NCBI RefSeq assembly: GCF_020833685.1
Contig: NZ_JACKZY010000002.1
Span: forward strand, 124,001 to 188,000
Direction: 5' to 3'
DNA length: 64,000 bases
From: Nitratireductor sp. B36
GTDB taxonomy: Bacteria; Pseudomonadota; Alphaproteobacteria; Rhizobiales; Rhizobiaceae
Part shown: piece by piece, positions 15,281 to 24,883 of the stretch
Layout of the letters: every line of letters starts with the position of its first letter
Numbering within the stretch: position 1 is the first letter of the stretch
The notes under the pieces: model-generated
Database searches by the model: none
Told to the model about the DNA's origin: nothing
What the model saw: only the letters and a program-made list of their open reading frames with translations
Position numbers and translations under genes: made by a program

Positions 15281-17527
15281 GTGTCCTTGAAACAGGATGA
15301 TAACGCCGCAAACACCCATTCCTGGACCGTGGGCGGCATGGACTGCGCAAGCTGCGCTGGCAAAATCCGGACAGCGCTTGAGCGCCTTCCGGGCGTAAGC
15401 GACGTCAAGGTTTCGGTCATGTCCGAGACGCTGGCGCTTGCCCTTGATGAGGGCAAGACCGGACGGGAAACAATTGAACGCACGGTCGAAAAGCTGGGCT
15501 ACAAGGTTTCCGCACGTCAAAAGTCTCGGACGGATGCTGGTGGAGATGCCAGCGGGGACGCATGTTGTAGCGGTAAGGAGCGGCAGCCTCATCCGGCTTC
15601 TGGGTCATCGGAACCTGGGCATGGTAGCGCCGGTCATGTGCATAGCGCGGATGAGGGCAATAAAAGCTGGTATCGCACCGGGAAAGGGCATTTGGTTATT
15701 CTGACCGGTCTTTTGCTGGCCGCTGCCTGGGGCGCTGAATTCCTTCTGCCGGGCGACCTGGGCATGTGGGCTTTCGTGGCCGCCTGTCTGATCGGTGTCG
15801 CGCCGGTCGCGCAACGCGCTTTCGCGGCCCTGCGCGCCGGCATGCCTTTCACGATTGAAATGCTGATGACGGTGGCGGCTGCGGGTGCGCTGTTTATCGG
15901 CGCGGCCGAGGAAGCTGCGCTGGTGGTTTTCCTGTTCGCTGTCGGTGAATTGCTGGAGGGCGTGGCTGCAAACCGCGCCCGCGCCGGCATCAGGGCCTTG
16001 GGAGACCTTGTCCCTAAAACAGCTCTGATCGAAGAGAATGGCGCGACCCGAAAGGTGCAGGCATCAGAGCTCGTTATTGGGCAGATCGTGGTCGTGCGAC
16101 CGGGTGACAGGATTCCTGCCGACGGCGAGATCGTTGATGGGACTGCAGGCATCGACGAAGCGCCCGTGACGGGAGAATCTGTCCCGAAATCGAAGGGGGA
16201 AGGGGAGGAGGTGTTTGCCGGATCAATCGTTACCGACGCGGTGATCAGGGTTCGCGTAACACGCGCGCCGGAAGACAACACCATAGCCCGCATTATCCGG
16301 CTGGTTGAGGAAGCTCAGGAGGCGCGTGCGCCCACCGAGCGCTTCATTGATCGGTTCAGCCGCTACTACATGCCCGCGATCGTGGCCCTGGCTGTTCTGG
16401 TAGCGGTGGTGCCGCCATTGGCAGTGGCTGCTCCCTGGGATGTATGGATCTATCGGGCGCTGGCTTTGCTTTTGATCGGATGTCCATGTGCACTGGTGAT
16501 TTCGGTGCCTGCTTCTATTGCATCCTCCCTTTCGGCCGGCGCTCGTCGCGGTCTTCTCTTGAAAGGTGGGGCGGTTTTGGAGGCTGCTGCACGGGTCGAT
16601 CTGGTGGCGCTCGACAAGACAGGCACGCTGACGGTGGGGCGGCCTGCGGTAACGGATATATGGTCGCCTGACAGCGAAGAACGTCGCCTTCTGTCTCTGG
16701 CAGCCAGTGTCGAGGCGGCGTCCAATCATCCCCTGGCGGAGGCCATATTGAGATTTTCTGAGAATCTTGGGGTCTCGTTTGAGCCGGCAAGCGATGCTCG
16801 GGTTATTCCGGGTCGCGGGGTGGAAGCGCGTATAGACGGGCAGACTGTGTTTGTGGGGTCGCCGCGGCATGCGGAGGAGCAGGGGGCCATGACACCCGAA
16901 GCCAGCCAGCGCATCGAAGCATTGGAAGCTCAGGGCAAGACGGTTGCCGCCGTGTTTCAGGCCAATGAGCTTTGCGGGCTGATCGCCTTGCGTGACGAAC
17001 CTCGTGAAGATGCCGCTGGAGCGATGCGAGAACTGGCGCAAATAGGCGTGCGGTCTGTAATGCTTACTGGAGACAATGCCCGCACGGCCGAAGCTATAGC
17101 CGGAAGCCTGTCTATGGAGTTTCGTGCCGAGCTCCTGCCTGACGACAAGGTTTTTGCCATTCGCGAGCTGACTGCAGATCACACGGTGATGATGATTGGC
17201 GACGGAATCAATGATGCGCCCGCACTCGCCACAGCCGATGTCGGGGTGGCGATGGGATCGGGCACTGATGTCGCTCTGGAGTCGGCGGATGGGGCTCTTC
17301 TGCGAAACCGTGTGAGCGATGTGGGAGGGATGTTGCGGCTGGCGCGGGCGACGATGACCAATATCCGTCAGAACATCGCCATCGCCCTCGGCTTGAAGGC
17401 TGTGTTCCTGGTGACAACGGTGCTTGGCATCACTGGATTGTGGATCGCTATCCTCGCCGACACGGGCGCTACCGTGCTCGTGACGCTCAACGCTTTGCGG
17501 CTTCTCGGCTTTCGCGCTGAGCGTTGA
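15281..17527 (+). CDS. Heavy-metal-translocating P1B-type ATPase (Zn/Cd/Pb type)
   Basis: About 748 residues, inner-membrane efflux pump. One N-terminal metal-binding domain (GGMDCASC, Cys22 and Cys25) is followed by a Cys/His-rich linker at about residues 90-130 (DACCSG, HGSAGHVHS). The membrane CPC is at 401-403 in IGCPCALV, the phosphorylated DKTGTLT begins at 445, and GDGINDAPALATADVGVAMGSG is near the C-terminus. The GTG at 15281 follows AAGGAG by seven bases, better than an upstream TTG at 15260. The extra CC and His cluster favours divalent Zn, Cd or Pb over copper. Confidence 0.93.
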   Translation: MSLKQDDNAANTHSWTVGGMDCASCAGKIRTALERLPGVSDVKVSVMSETLALALDEGKTGRETIERTVEKLGYKVSARQKSRTDAGGDASGDACCSGKERQPHPASGSSEPGHGSAGHVHSADEGNKSWYRTGKGHLVILTGLLLAAAWGAEFLLPGDLGMWAFVAACLIGVAPVAQRAFAALRAGMPFTIEMLMTVAAAGALFIGAAEEAALVVFLFAVGELLEGVAANRARAGIRALGDLVPKTALIEENGATRKVQASELVIGQIVVVRPGDRIPADGEIVDGTAGIDEAPVTGESVPKSKGEGEEVFAGSIVTDAVIRVRVTRAPEDNTIARIIRLVEEAQEARAPTERFIDRFSRYYMPAIVALAVLVAVVPPLAVAAPWDVWIYRALALLLIGCPCALVISVPASIASSLSAGARRGLLLKGGAVLEAAARVDLVALDKTGTLTVGRPAVTDIWSPDSEERRLLSLAASVEAASNHPLAEAILRFSENLGVSFEPASDARVIPGRGVEARIDGQTVFVGSPRHAEEQGAMTPEASQRIEALEAQGKTVAAVFQANELCGLIALRDEPREDAAGAMRELAQIGVRSVMLTGDNARTAEAIAGSLSMEFRAELLPDDKVFAIRELTADHTVMMIGDGINDAPALATADVGVAMGSGTDVALESADGALLRNRVSDVGGMLRLARATMTNIRQNIAIALGLKAVFLVTTVLGITGLWIAILADTGATVLVTLNALRLLGFRAER

Positions 17528-17563
17528 ATCGAACAGCGGGTTGGAGTGTCTCCCGACTTGCGT

Positions 17564-17588
17564 ACGCCGGCCTTTTGGCCGGCGTTTT
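17564..17588 (+). terminator. Rho-independent terminator of the metal ATPase gene
   Basis: A perfect 9-bp stem ACGCCGGCC/GGCCGGCGT with a TTTT loop, followed by TTT, 37 bp beyond the stop codon. Confidence 0.8.
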
Positions 17589-18105
17589 CATACGTGGTTG
17601 TATACGTATATATCGGGCATTTCAGGCGTCTGGGCAGGATGCGATGTCTCTGGTCTCTTTGGGATTATGTTCTACTATCCTGTTGTAAAATAATAATTAT
17701 TTTTCTTTCTATAATTTACCGCAGCGCCCGGGGTAGAAAGATATCCACATAAACCACTATAGGTTGTATATGTAATCGGAATACGTTATCGTTTAGCCAA
17801 TCTGGTGATTGGAGGGCGTTGCGAATTCTGGGGGAAAGAGTGTTTCAGCGGACAAGTGTTTAGCGCTGCGGAGATCTCCATCTGAGGTCATGAAGACCCC
17901 GGATCTGGTGGATTGGCGAGGTATTGGCAGAGGTTTCTCTGCCGGTGTCAGGCGTTTCCCGCGGGGCGGCGGAACTGCATTGCGCAGATGAGATGCGTGA
18001 TGCGGACGGACGGATTGTGCCGTCTTTCAACAGTGTTGCGTGCCGCATTCGCGGCGGCGTCCTTCGGGTCAGATTTCCACTCTTATCAAGCGAGGCGTAG
18101 AGCAT
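17589..18105. other. AT-rich non-coding gap
   Basis: About 520 bp without a credible gene. The stretch 17590-17800 is much richer in A and T than the rest of the window (runs such as TATACGTATATAT and AAAATAATAATTATTTTTC). Short open frames here lack ribosome binding sites and ordinary composition. It probably holds the promoter of the LysR gene at 18106; its base composition could also mark an old insertion or a regulatory RNA, for which I see no direct evidence. Confidence 0.5.
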
Positions 18106-19014
18106 ATGGGCATGCACAAACAGGATGGACTTTCATTCGCTACCTTGCGAGCCGCGGAAGCGGTTATCGACACGCGCAGCCTGACCGGTGCGGCGCAGAA
18201 GCTGGGCATCAGCCAGCCAGCGGTCAGTATGCATCTGGGGCGCCTGGAGCGGGCAATAGGAACACCTCTTATCAAGAAGCTCGGCAATCGCATTGTCGTA
18301 AAAGAAGAAATATCGGGCCTCATTCGGCAGATGCTCGATCTCGAACGCCGGCTTCGTACGGTCGGGTACGAGAAGAATGTCTCTAAACTCAAAGTGGGGA
18401 TCTGCACCTATACAGCCCCACTGCTTCTGGGTGGTCTCGGGCGACTGGGCAAGATCAAGGAAACCGTGAGCTGGCGTATTTCCGATTCCAGGCGTCTGGA
18501 GGAAATGTACGATCTGGGGCAGGTGGATGCCGCATTCCGCGCGCTCTACCCCAATGAACTGGGTCCCGATCTGGTCTGCGACTACTCCATGCGTTGGATG
18601 GGCGCGCGTGAACTGGCCGACCAGGTCAAGCGCAACTCCGCCGCGATACCTGTGGTACTTGCAAATCCACAGTCTCCCTTGGGCATTATGGCGCGTGACT
18701 GGCTTCGCCAGCGCAACGTACCCTATGAGGTGATCGGCGAGGTGGATGATCTCACAAGTGCCATGAAGCTTGTGGTCGGCGGTGTTGCCGTGTCTCCGTT
18801 GCCGGGTTTTGTCTTCGAAGGAAACTCCTCATCGCTGGAGGATTGCGCAGAGATCATCCCTGGTGGACTCGATATTCGCTACGGTATGTTCTTCGATGAC
18901 AAGCGTTTCAATCTGCGGCTGGCGATGGATATTTTCGAGCTTCTGCAGGGAGAGCTTCACCGGCTCACACCGCCACCCTCCGCGTATCAGGGGCACAGTC
19001 TGGCCCGTCAATAA
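18106..19014 (+). CDS. LysR family transcriptional regulator, orphan
   Basis: 302 residues. The N-terminal winged helix (RSLTGAAQKLGISQPAVSMHLGRLERAIGTPLI) is clear. The C-terminal effector domain is a divergent two-lobed periplasmic-binding fold (LKVGICTYTAPLLLGGL; MKLVVGGVAVSPLPGFVF). The ATG at 18106 begins MGMHKQDG; a second ATG at 18112 is possible. Unlike most LysR genes it has no divergent partner nearby, so its target cannot be inferred. Confidence 0.88.
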   Translation: MGMHKQDGLSFATLRAAEAVIDTRSLTGAAQKLGISQPAVSMHLGRLERAIGTPLIKKLGNRIVVKEEISGLIRQMLDLERRLRTVGYEKNVSKLKVGICTYTAPLLLGGLGRLGKIKETVSWRISDSRRLEEMYDLGQVDAAFRALYPNELGPDLVCDYSMRWMGARELADQVKRNSAAIPVVLANPQSPLGIMARDWLRQRNVPYEVIGEVDDLTSAMKLVVGGVAVSPLPGFVFEGNSSSLEDCAEIIPGGLDIRYGMFFDDKRFNLRLAMDIFELLQGELHRLTPPPSAYQGHSLARQ

Positions 19015-19031
19015 ATTCCCACCCATGCCTG

Positions 19032-19057
19032 ACGCCGCGCAGCCTCCTGCGCGGCGT
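19032..19057 (+). terminator. Strong hairpin after the LysR gene
   Basis: A perfect 11-bp stem ACGCCGCGCAG/CTGCGCGGCGT with a CCTC loop, 17 bp beyond the LysR stop. Only a short GGTTAT follows, so the T-run is weak, but position and stability suit a terminator. Confidence 0.5.
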
Positions 19058-19136
19058 GGTTATGCCTAGAAACTGTCGTCAAAATTTCACCCAGCCGCCG
19101 CTTTGCCGTCAGGTTCGGCGCGCAAGATTCCAAACC

Positions 19137-19394
19137 ATGAGCAGATCGATTCACAACGCCCGCCCGGACGCACAAACCGATGCGCAAATTGAGGCTCTCC
19201 TGTCACCACAGGACGAGATATCCATTGTCGATTCTCTCTTCGCAATGTCGAAGGCGCACACGCTGCCTGGATCACGCGATGTGCTTGAACGTGTTCTCGC
19301 AGCCCGGCTGGAGGCGCGGCTTGCGCGCCGCATGCGCCAGACAATCGAGCAGTCTCCCGATCAATCTGACAGAGCATCAAGGAGTGCGGCATGA
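19137..19394 (+). CDS. Small hypothetical protein
   Basis: A possible 85-residue protein starting MSRSIHNARPDAQTD. It has a plausible soluble, helix-prone composition (DEISIVDSLFAMSKAH, then VLERVLAARLEARLARRM). I do not recognise a family and see no good ribosome binding site. It lies between LysR and the convergent IclR gene, and the opposite strand is also open here, so it may be spurious. Confidence 0.3.
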   Translation: MSRSIHNARPDAQTDAQIEALLSPQDEISIVDSLFAMSKAHTLPGSRDVLERVLAARLEARLARRMRQTIEQSPDQSDRASRSAA

Positions 19395-19444
19395 CACGCC
19401 ATAGTCTCCCCGGGCACGAGTTGAGCGCCCGCCACGACAACGCA

Positions 19445-20251
19445 CTACTGCAAAGCGAGAAAGTCTTCGATCTCGCGCGCGCCCGCCCGCAGATGGGGCA
19501 GGATTGTCTGCTCCATCTCGACGCAGGTGAACCGGGCCGATTGGGTGGAAACGTTGAGCGCAGCCGCAATGCGTCCCGTCTTGTCGCGAACCGGCACCGC
19601 AATCGACCGCAGACCGAGTTCCAGCTCCTGGTCGACAATGGCGTAGCCGCGCGCGCCGGCCATATTCACGGCTTCGGCGAGTGCGGTCCGGTCCGTCAAC
19701 GTTCGCTCGGTCTTGGAGCTGATCGACGCCTGCGCGAGAAAACGGGTGAGTTCGGCCGCGTCCAGGTCTGACAGAAGGACCCGGCCCATCGAGGTGCAAT
19801 AGGCCGGCAGGCGTGTGCCGACATTGAGCGCCACCGAAACGATGCGTCGTCCGGCCACCCTGGCGACGTACACCACCTCTTCGCCTTCCAGAACCGCTGC
19901 TGAGCAGGATTCGCCAAGCGTTTCAGAAATCCGCCGCATGATGGGCTCTGCATAGCGCCAGAGCGCAGCCCCACCCATCCATGTGCGTGCCAGGCCAAGC
20001 AGTCTGGCGGACAGCAAGAACTGTCGGTTCTCCTGACGGGCATAACCGCTCGCCACCAGCGTGAGCAACAGGCGCCGGGCGCCCGCGCGCGTCAGACCCG
20101 CTTCCGTCGCCACTTCCGTCAGCGTCATGCCGTCCGGCGCATTTGCCAGAATTTCCAGAACGCCAAGCCCCTTCTGCAGCGATCCCACGAGATCGCGCGA
20201 AGCCTGGGCGTCAGCTGCGGCGGGGGCATTTGACTCAGTTTCAATCTCCAT
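19445..20251 (-). CDS. IclR family regulator of beta-ketoadipate genes (PcaR/PobR-like)
   Basis: 268 residues: an IclR winged helix (LQKGLGVLEILANAPDGMTLTEVATEAGLTRAGARRLLLTL) and a GAF-like effector domain (SCSAAVLEGEEVVYVARV; RLPAYCTSMGRVLLSDL; GYAIVDQELELGLRSIAVPV). This matches the PcaR/PcaU/PobR branch, which activates protocatechuate and beta-ketoadipate genes. It diverges from pcaI with only 56 bp between the starts, where two dyads lie. Beta-ketoadipate as effector is the family expectation. Confidence 0.9.
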   Translation of the reverse strand: MEIETESNAPAAADAQASRDLVGSLQKGLGVLEILANAPDGMTLTEVATEAGLTRAGARRLLLTLVASGYARQENRQFLLSARLLGLARTWMGGAALWRYAEPIMRRISETLGESCSAAVLEGEEVVYVARVAGRRIVSVALNVGTRLPAYCTSMGRVLLSDLDAAELTRFLAQASISSKTERTLTDRTALAEAVNMAGARGYAIVDQELELGLRSIAVPVRDKTGRIAAALNVSTQSARFTCVEMEQTILPHLRAGAREIEDFLALQ

Positions 20252-20258
20252 CTAATAA

Positions 20259-20293
20259 GTATCGCATACAAAACTTGTGTTCGCAATACGAAC
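20259..20293. promoter_or_regulatory. Candidate PcaR operators in the iclR-pcaI gap
   Basis: Two dyads lie in the 56-bp divergent gap: GTAT-CGC-ATAC at 20259-20269 and the perfect 15-bp GTTCG-CAATA-CGAAC at 20279-20293. The latter resembles the known 15-bp PcaR/PobR-type site that begins GTTCG. It ends 14 bp before the pcaI ATG, which would suit repression of pcaI and autoregulation more than classical activation. Confidence 0.6.
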
Positions 20294-20307
20294 TTTTGAG
20301 GAATGCC

Positions 20308-21162
20308 ATGGCGCGTTTTGTTCCGCTGTCGCAGGCGGTCGCGGAGAACCTCGGCAATGGCGACAGTGTCGCTTTCGAGGGGTTCACGCATCTCATCCCC
20401 ACGGCGGCTGCCCATGAGGCGATCCGCCAGGGTTTTAGAGATCTCACCCTGATCCGGATGACCCCAGATGTGGTCTATGACCAGATGATCGGCATGGGGA
20501 TGGCCAAAAAGCTGGTCTTCTCTTACGCGGGCAATCCGGGGGTCGGGCTTTTGCGACGCCTGCGTGATGCGGTTGAAAACGGCTTTCCGCACCGGATCGA
20601 GATCGAGGAACACTCCCATGCCGCCATGGCCAATGCCTATGAGGCGGGTGCGGCCGGGCTTCCCTGTGCTGTTTTCCGGGGTTATCGCGGCGCGGAGCTG
20701 GCCCGTGTGAACCCGAACATCAAGTTCATCGAGTGCCCCTTCACCGGCGAAAGCCTGGCCGCCGTCCCGGCGCTCCGGCCCGATGTCACCTTCATCCACG
20801 CCCAGAAGGCGGACCGAAAGGGCAATGTTCTAATCGAGGGCATCGTCGGCATTCAGAAAGAGGCGGTGCTGGCGGCGAAACGCGCTGTCGTGACCGTGGA
20901 AGAAATCGTCGACGATTTCTCCGACCTGCACCCCAATCTGACCATTCTGCCGCATTGGACGGTGACCGATATTGCCGTGGTGCCGGGTGGCGCGCATCCC
21001 TCCTACACCCATGGCTATTACGCGCGTGACAACGCCGAATATCTGAAATGGGACAAGATCGCCGCAGACCGCGACCTGTTCCGCGACTGGATGCAGAAGA
21101 ATGTGCTTGATGCGACGCCCGAGGATTTTGCAGGCCGTGTCGAGAAGCTGAGGGACGCATGA
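20308..21162 (+). CDS. pcaI: 3-oxoadipate CoA-transferase subunit A
   Basis: 284 residues, the alpha subunit of a class-I CoA-transferase. It shows the glycine-rich binding region (GDSVAFEGFTHLIPTAAAHEAIRQ near the N-terminus) and HAQKADRKGNVLIEG. With PcaJ it moves CoA from succinyl-CoA to beta-ketoadipate. The ATG at 20308 follows TGAGGA; a longer frame upstream enters the operator region. The pcaJ start overlaps its stop. Confidence 0.93.
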   Translation: MARFVPLSQAVAENLGNGDSVAFEGFTHLIPTAAAHEAIRQGFRDLTLIRMTPDVVYDQMIGMGMAKKLVFSYAGNPGVGLLRRLRDAVENGFPHRIEIEEHSHAAMANAYEAGAAGLPCAVFRGYRGAELARVNPNIKFIECPFTGESLAAVPALRPDVTFIHAQKADRKGNVLIEGIVGIQKEAVLAAKRAVVTVEEIVDDFSDLHPNLTILPHWTVTDIAVVPGGAHPSYTHGYYARDNAEYLKWDKIAADRDLFRDWMQKNVLDATPEDFAGRVEKLRDA

Positions 21163-21938
21163 TGAGCAAGCCCGAATTCACTCCCAATGAAATGATGACG
21201 ATTGCCGCCTCGCGCGCGCTGAAGAATGACGATGTGTGTTTCGTCGGCATCGGCGCGCCCTCGGCTGCGTGCAACATTGCGCGCCTGACGCATGCGCCCG
21301 ACATCACGCTGATCTATGAATCCGGCACCATCGGCACCGCGCCGGATGTGCTGCCGCTCTCGATTGGCGATGGCGAGCTGTGCGACACCGCGCTGACCAC
21401 CGTGCCGGTGCCGGAGATGTTCCGCTACTGGCTGCAGGGCGGGCGCATCACCATCGGCTTTCTGGGCGCGGCCCAGATCGACAGATACGGCAACATCAAC
21501 ACCACCGTCATCGGTGACTATGACAGCCCGAAGACGCGGCTTCCCGGCGGCGGTGGCGCTCCGGAAATTGCCACCTCCTCGCAGGAAGTCTACATCACGC
21601 TCGCCCAGTCGAAGCGGGGCATGGTGGAGAAGATCGATTTCTACACCTCCTTTGGACATGGCGATGGCGGTGATCACCGCCAGACGCTCGGCATTGACAC
21701 CAAGGGTCCCACGCTGCTCATCACCGATCTTGCGATCTGGAAGCCCGACCCGGTGACGAAGGAGTTCACCGTCGTGTCGCTGCATCCGGGCGTGACGCGC
21801 GATCAGGTGCAGGAAACCTGCGGGTGGAGCGTAAAGTTTGCCGACGGTGTGGAGGAGACGCCGCCGCCCACCGAACTGGAGCTTGCGACACTGCGCGACT
21901 TGAAAGCCCGCACCGATGCGGCCCATAAGGGCGCATGA
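21159..21938 (+). CDS. pcaJ: 3-oxoadipate CoA-transferase subunit B
   Basis: 259 residues, the beta subunit carrying the catalytic glutamate (IYESGTIGTAPDVLPLSIGD, Glu in YESG). Other signatures are GFLGAAQIDRYGNINTTVIGDY and LPGGGGAPEIATSS. Start and stop overlap pcaI (ATGATGA), so the subunits are translationally coupled. Confidence 0.93.
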   Translation: MMSKPEFTPNEMMTIAASRALKNDDVCFVGIGAPSAACNIARLTHAPDITLIYESGTIGTAPDVLPLSIGDGELCDTALTTVPVPEMFRYWLQGGRITIGFLGAAQIDRYGNINTTVIGDYDSPKTRLPGGGGAPEIATSSQEVYITLAQSKRGMVEKIDFYTSFGHGDGGDHRQTLGIDTKGPTLLITDLAIWKPDPVTKEFTVVSLHPGVTRDQVQETCGWSVKFADGVEETPPPTELELATLRDLKARTDAAHKGA

Positions 21939-22006
21939 TCTTTTTGGCCCGCGTGCGGCGCGGCAACCGGGCGCTGCCCGGTATTGATGGTTAGGAGACC
22001 TTACTC

Positions 22007-23212
<1,206 letters not shown>

Positions 23213-23226
23213 CCACGATGGCGATG

Positions 23227-23254
23227 GGGCGGGGTAACCCGCCCTGTTCTTTTT
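23227..23254 (+). terminator. Terminator of the pcaIJF operon
   Basis: Stem GGGCGGG/CCCGCCC with a GTAA loop, then TGTTCTTTTT, 14 bp past the pcaF stop. Confidence 0.75.
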
Positions 23255-23322
23255 GGGGCGCTCAGGTGGTGGGGGCCTTTATCCTCGCTGGGGGACAACA
23301 TCAGCCCTCACAGCACAGTAAC

Positions 23323-23445
23323 GCCAACACAGCCCTAATCCTGAGCTTGTCGTAGGGCGAGGGCGGCTTGACGCGCTCAGGTGGTGACGTTGGCGCGTGC
23401 CTCCACCCCGCCCTTCGACAAGCTCAGGATGAGGTGAAGGCAGGG
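23323..23445. repeat. Intergenic palindromic repeat, copy 1
   Basis: About 120 bp. The left arm, with ATCCTGAGCTTGTCG and GGGCGAGGG, is followed about 40 bp later by the inverted right arm CGCCCTTCGACAAGCTCAGGA, so the whole unit can fold into one long hairpin. Nearly identical to the unit at 23611-23732 in the same orientation. It looks like the small dispersed palindromic elements common between genes in alphaproteobacterial genomes. Confidence 0.8.
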
Positions 23446-23610
23446 GGATGTGGGGCGCTTGTCTTGCCCCGCCTTGGGTTGCCTCGCTTGGGTTGCGTTG
23501 CAGCGCTTTGTGATGCCGTGGGACGCTTGTTTGTCTCTCCCAGATCATCAGCGCTTCCGCATTGTCTTGGTTTTTGAAGCGCTCAGAGCATCGTCTCGCG
23601 CGGCGACTTC

Positions 23611-23732
23611 GCCAACACAGCCCTCATCCTGAGCTCGTCGAAGGGCGAGGGCGGCATGACGCGCGCAGGCGGTGATGTTGTGCGTGCCTTCACCTCGCCC
23701 TTCCACAAGCTCAGGATGAGGTGAAGGCAGGG
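23611..23732. repeat. Intergenic palindromic repeat, copy 2
   Basis: Second unit, starting GCCAACACAGCCCTCATCC, with inverted arms ATCCTGAGCTCGTCGAAGG and CCTTCCACAAGCTCAGGAT. It differs from copy 1 at scattered positions, several of them in the stem. The 165 bp between the units holds no gene. The pair fills the gap between the convergent pcaF and deaminase genes. Confidence 0.8.
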
Positions 23733-23786
23733 AGGTGTGGGCGCGTCTAAGCGGTCGGTCGGAGCAGACCAGCCCAGCCATCCCCG

Positions 23787-24386
23787 TCAGTTCAGCGGAA
23801 TGTCGTTCTCCGCCTTGCTGTCCTGATAGCGCTTGGAAAGGGCGGCATAGGCTGCGGCGAGCGTTGCGATCCGTGCTTTCACCGCTTCCGCATCAGCCTC
23901 AGGCAGTGCGGTAGCCAGAGTGGGCAGGGCGTAGCTTTTCCAGAAGGCGTTTTCGGCATTGTAGCCGCCGGGCTCCAGCGTGAAGACCTCTTTCAAAATC
24001 TTCAGATCGTGCGGGATGGCGAAGGCGTCGCGCGAATCCTCGTGGCTGAACAGATAGTAGAAATTGTCGAAACCGGTCCAGGTGATCGCCGAAAGACACA
24101 GCGAGCAGGGCTCGTGCGTGGACAGGAAAATGCAGTCTTTCGTGTCCGGGCGCGCATCTTTCGGCAGTTCGTAGAACCGCTTCAGCGTGTGCACCTCGCC
24201 ATGCCAGAGCGGGTTTTCCAGCTCATTGTTGGTTTCGGCAAGCACCAGCGATAGATCGCTTTTCTTCAGGATCGCCGCGCCGAAGAGCTTGTTGCCATGG
24301 GCGACGCCCTCGGCGGTCTTCGGCAGGATGTCCTGTTCGATCACGTCGAGCAGCCGGTTGATGAGATGAATGTCGGGCGCAGTCAT
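23787..24386 (-). CDS. Nucleoside/cytidine deaminase-superfamily protein
   Basis: 199 residues with the zinc-binding pair of the deaminase fold: HGE in LWHGEVHTL (about residue 62) and the Cys pair in THEPCSLCLSAI (PCxxC, about residue 95). The C-terminal 60 residues are helical and specific to this branch. It overlaps allA by ATGA and closes the minus-strand purine operon, so it probably deaminates a purine or ureide-related compound. A separate guanine deaminase (amidohydrolase type) is already encoded at 34603-35910, so the substrate is open. Confidence 0.8.
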   Translation of the reverse strand: MTAPDIHLINRLLDVIEQDILPKTAEGVAHGNKLFGAAILKKSDLSLVLAETNNELENPLWHGEVHTLKRFYELPKDARPDTKDCIFLSTHEPCSLCLSAITWTGFDNFYYLFSHEDSRDAFAIPHDLKILKEVFTLEPGGYNAENAFWKSYALPTLATALPEADAEAVKARIATLAAAYAALSKRYQDSKAENDIPLN

Positions 24387-24883
24387 GGGAAGGATCGCAC
24401 CGTGATTTCATAGGGGTCGGGGAAGTGGAATTCTTCGAGATTGTTTCCGTCGCCACCCCGGTCGACCACGACGAAATCCTGAGGCTCGCCGATGGGTGTC
24501 AGCACGCCATGCCAGGTGCCGCGCGCATAGTTCACGCCCTGCCCGGGGCGGGTGATGAAGGCGCGGGGTTCGCCGGGCCGCCCGTCTTCATCCGGGCAGA
24601 CGATCACCAGAAAGGGAGCCGGCGAAAGCGGCACGAAGGCCTGGCTTCCAAGCGGGTGCCGCTCGACCATCGAAAGCTCGAGCGGCAGCGTATAGGGTGT
24701 GCCGCGAAAGATGTTGATGAGCACGCGGGCGTTTTCGCCCGCCGCCTCGACCGTCGCCAGATCATGGAAGCGGCGGCACTTGCCGGCATTGATGAGGAAG
24801 CTCTCCGCGCCTTCGGTCTCGATCACGTCGCCGAAGGGCGCGAAGGCCGCGCGTGTCAGCTTCTCGGCTTCGATCCGTTTCAT
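24383..24883 (-). CDS. allA: Ureidoglycolate lyase
   Basis: 166 residues of the AllA beta-barrel family: AFAPFGDVIE near the start, PLGSQAFVPL, FLVIVCPDEDG and GVNYARGTWHGVLTPI. It splits ureidoglycolate into glyoxylate and urea. I start it at the ATG at 24883, overlapping allE by four bases; the frame upstream of that belongs to allE read out of phase. It is followed by the deaminase with another ATGA overlap. Confidence 0.9.
   Translation of the reverse strand: MKRIEAEKLTRAAFAPFGDVIETEGAESFLINAGKCRRFHDLATVEAAGENARVLINIFRGTPYTLPLELSMVERHPLGSQAFVPLSPAPFLVIVCPDEDGRPGEPRAFITRPGQGVNYARGTWHGVLTPIGEPQDFVVVDRGGDGNNLEEFHFPDPYEITVRSFP

Noticed and set aside
17546-17991. Two short open frames in the AT-rich gap
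   Set aside because: They have no ribosome binding sites, no recognisable domains and atypical composition; one overlaps the terminator of the metal ATPase gene.
23213-23786. CRISPR array or transposon in the pcaF-deaminase gap
   Set aside because: There are only two repeat units, each internally palindromic and about 165 bp apart, with no spacer regularity, no transposase and no target duplication visible.
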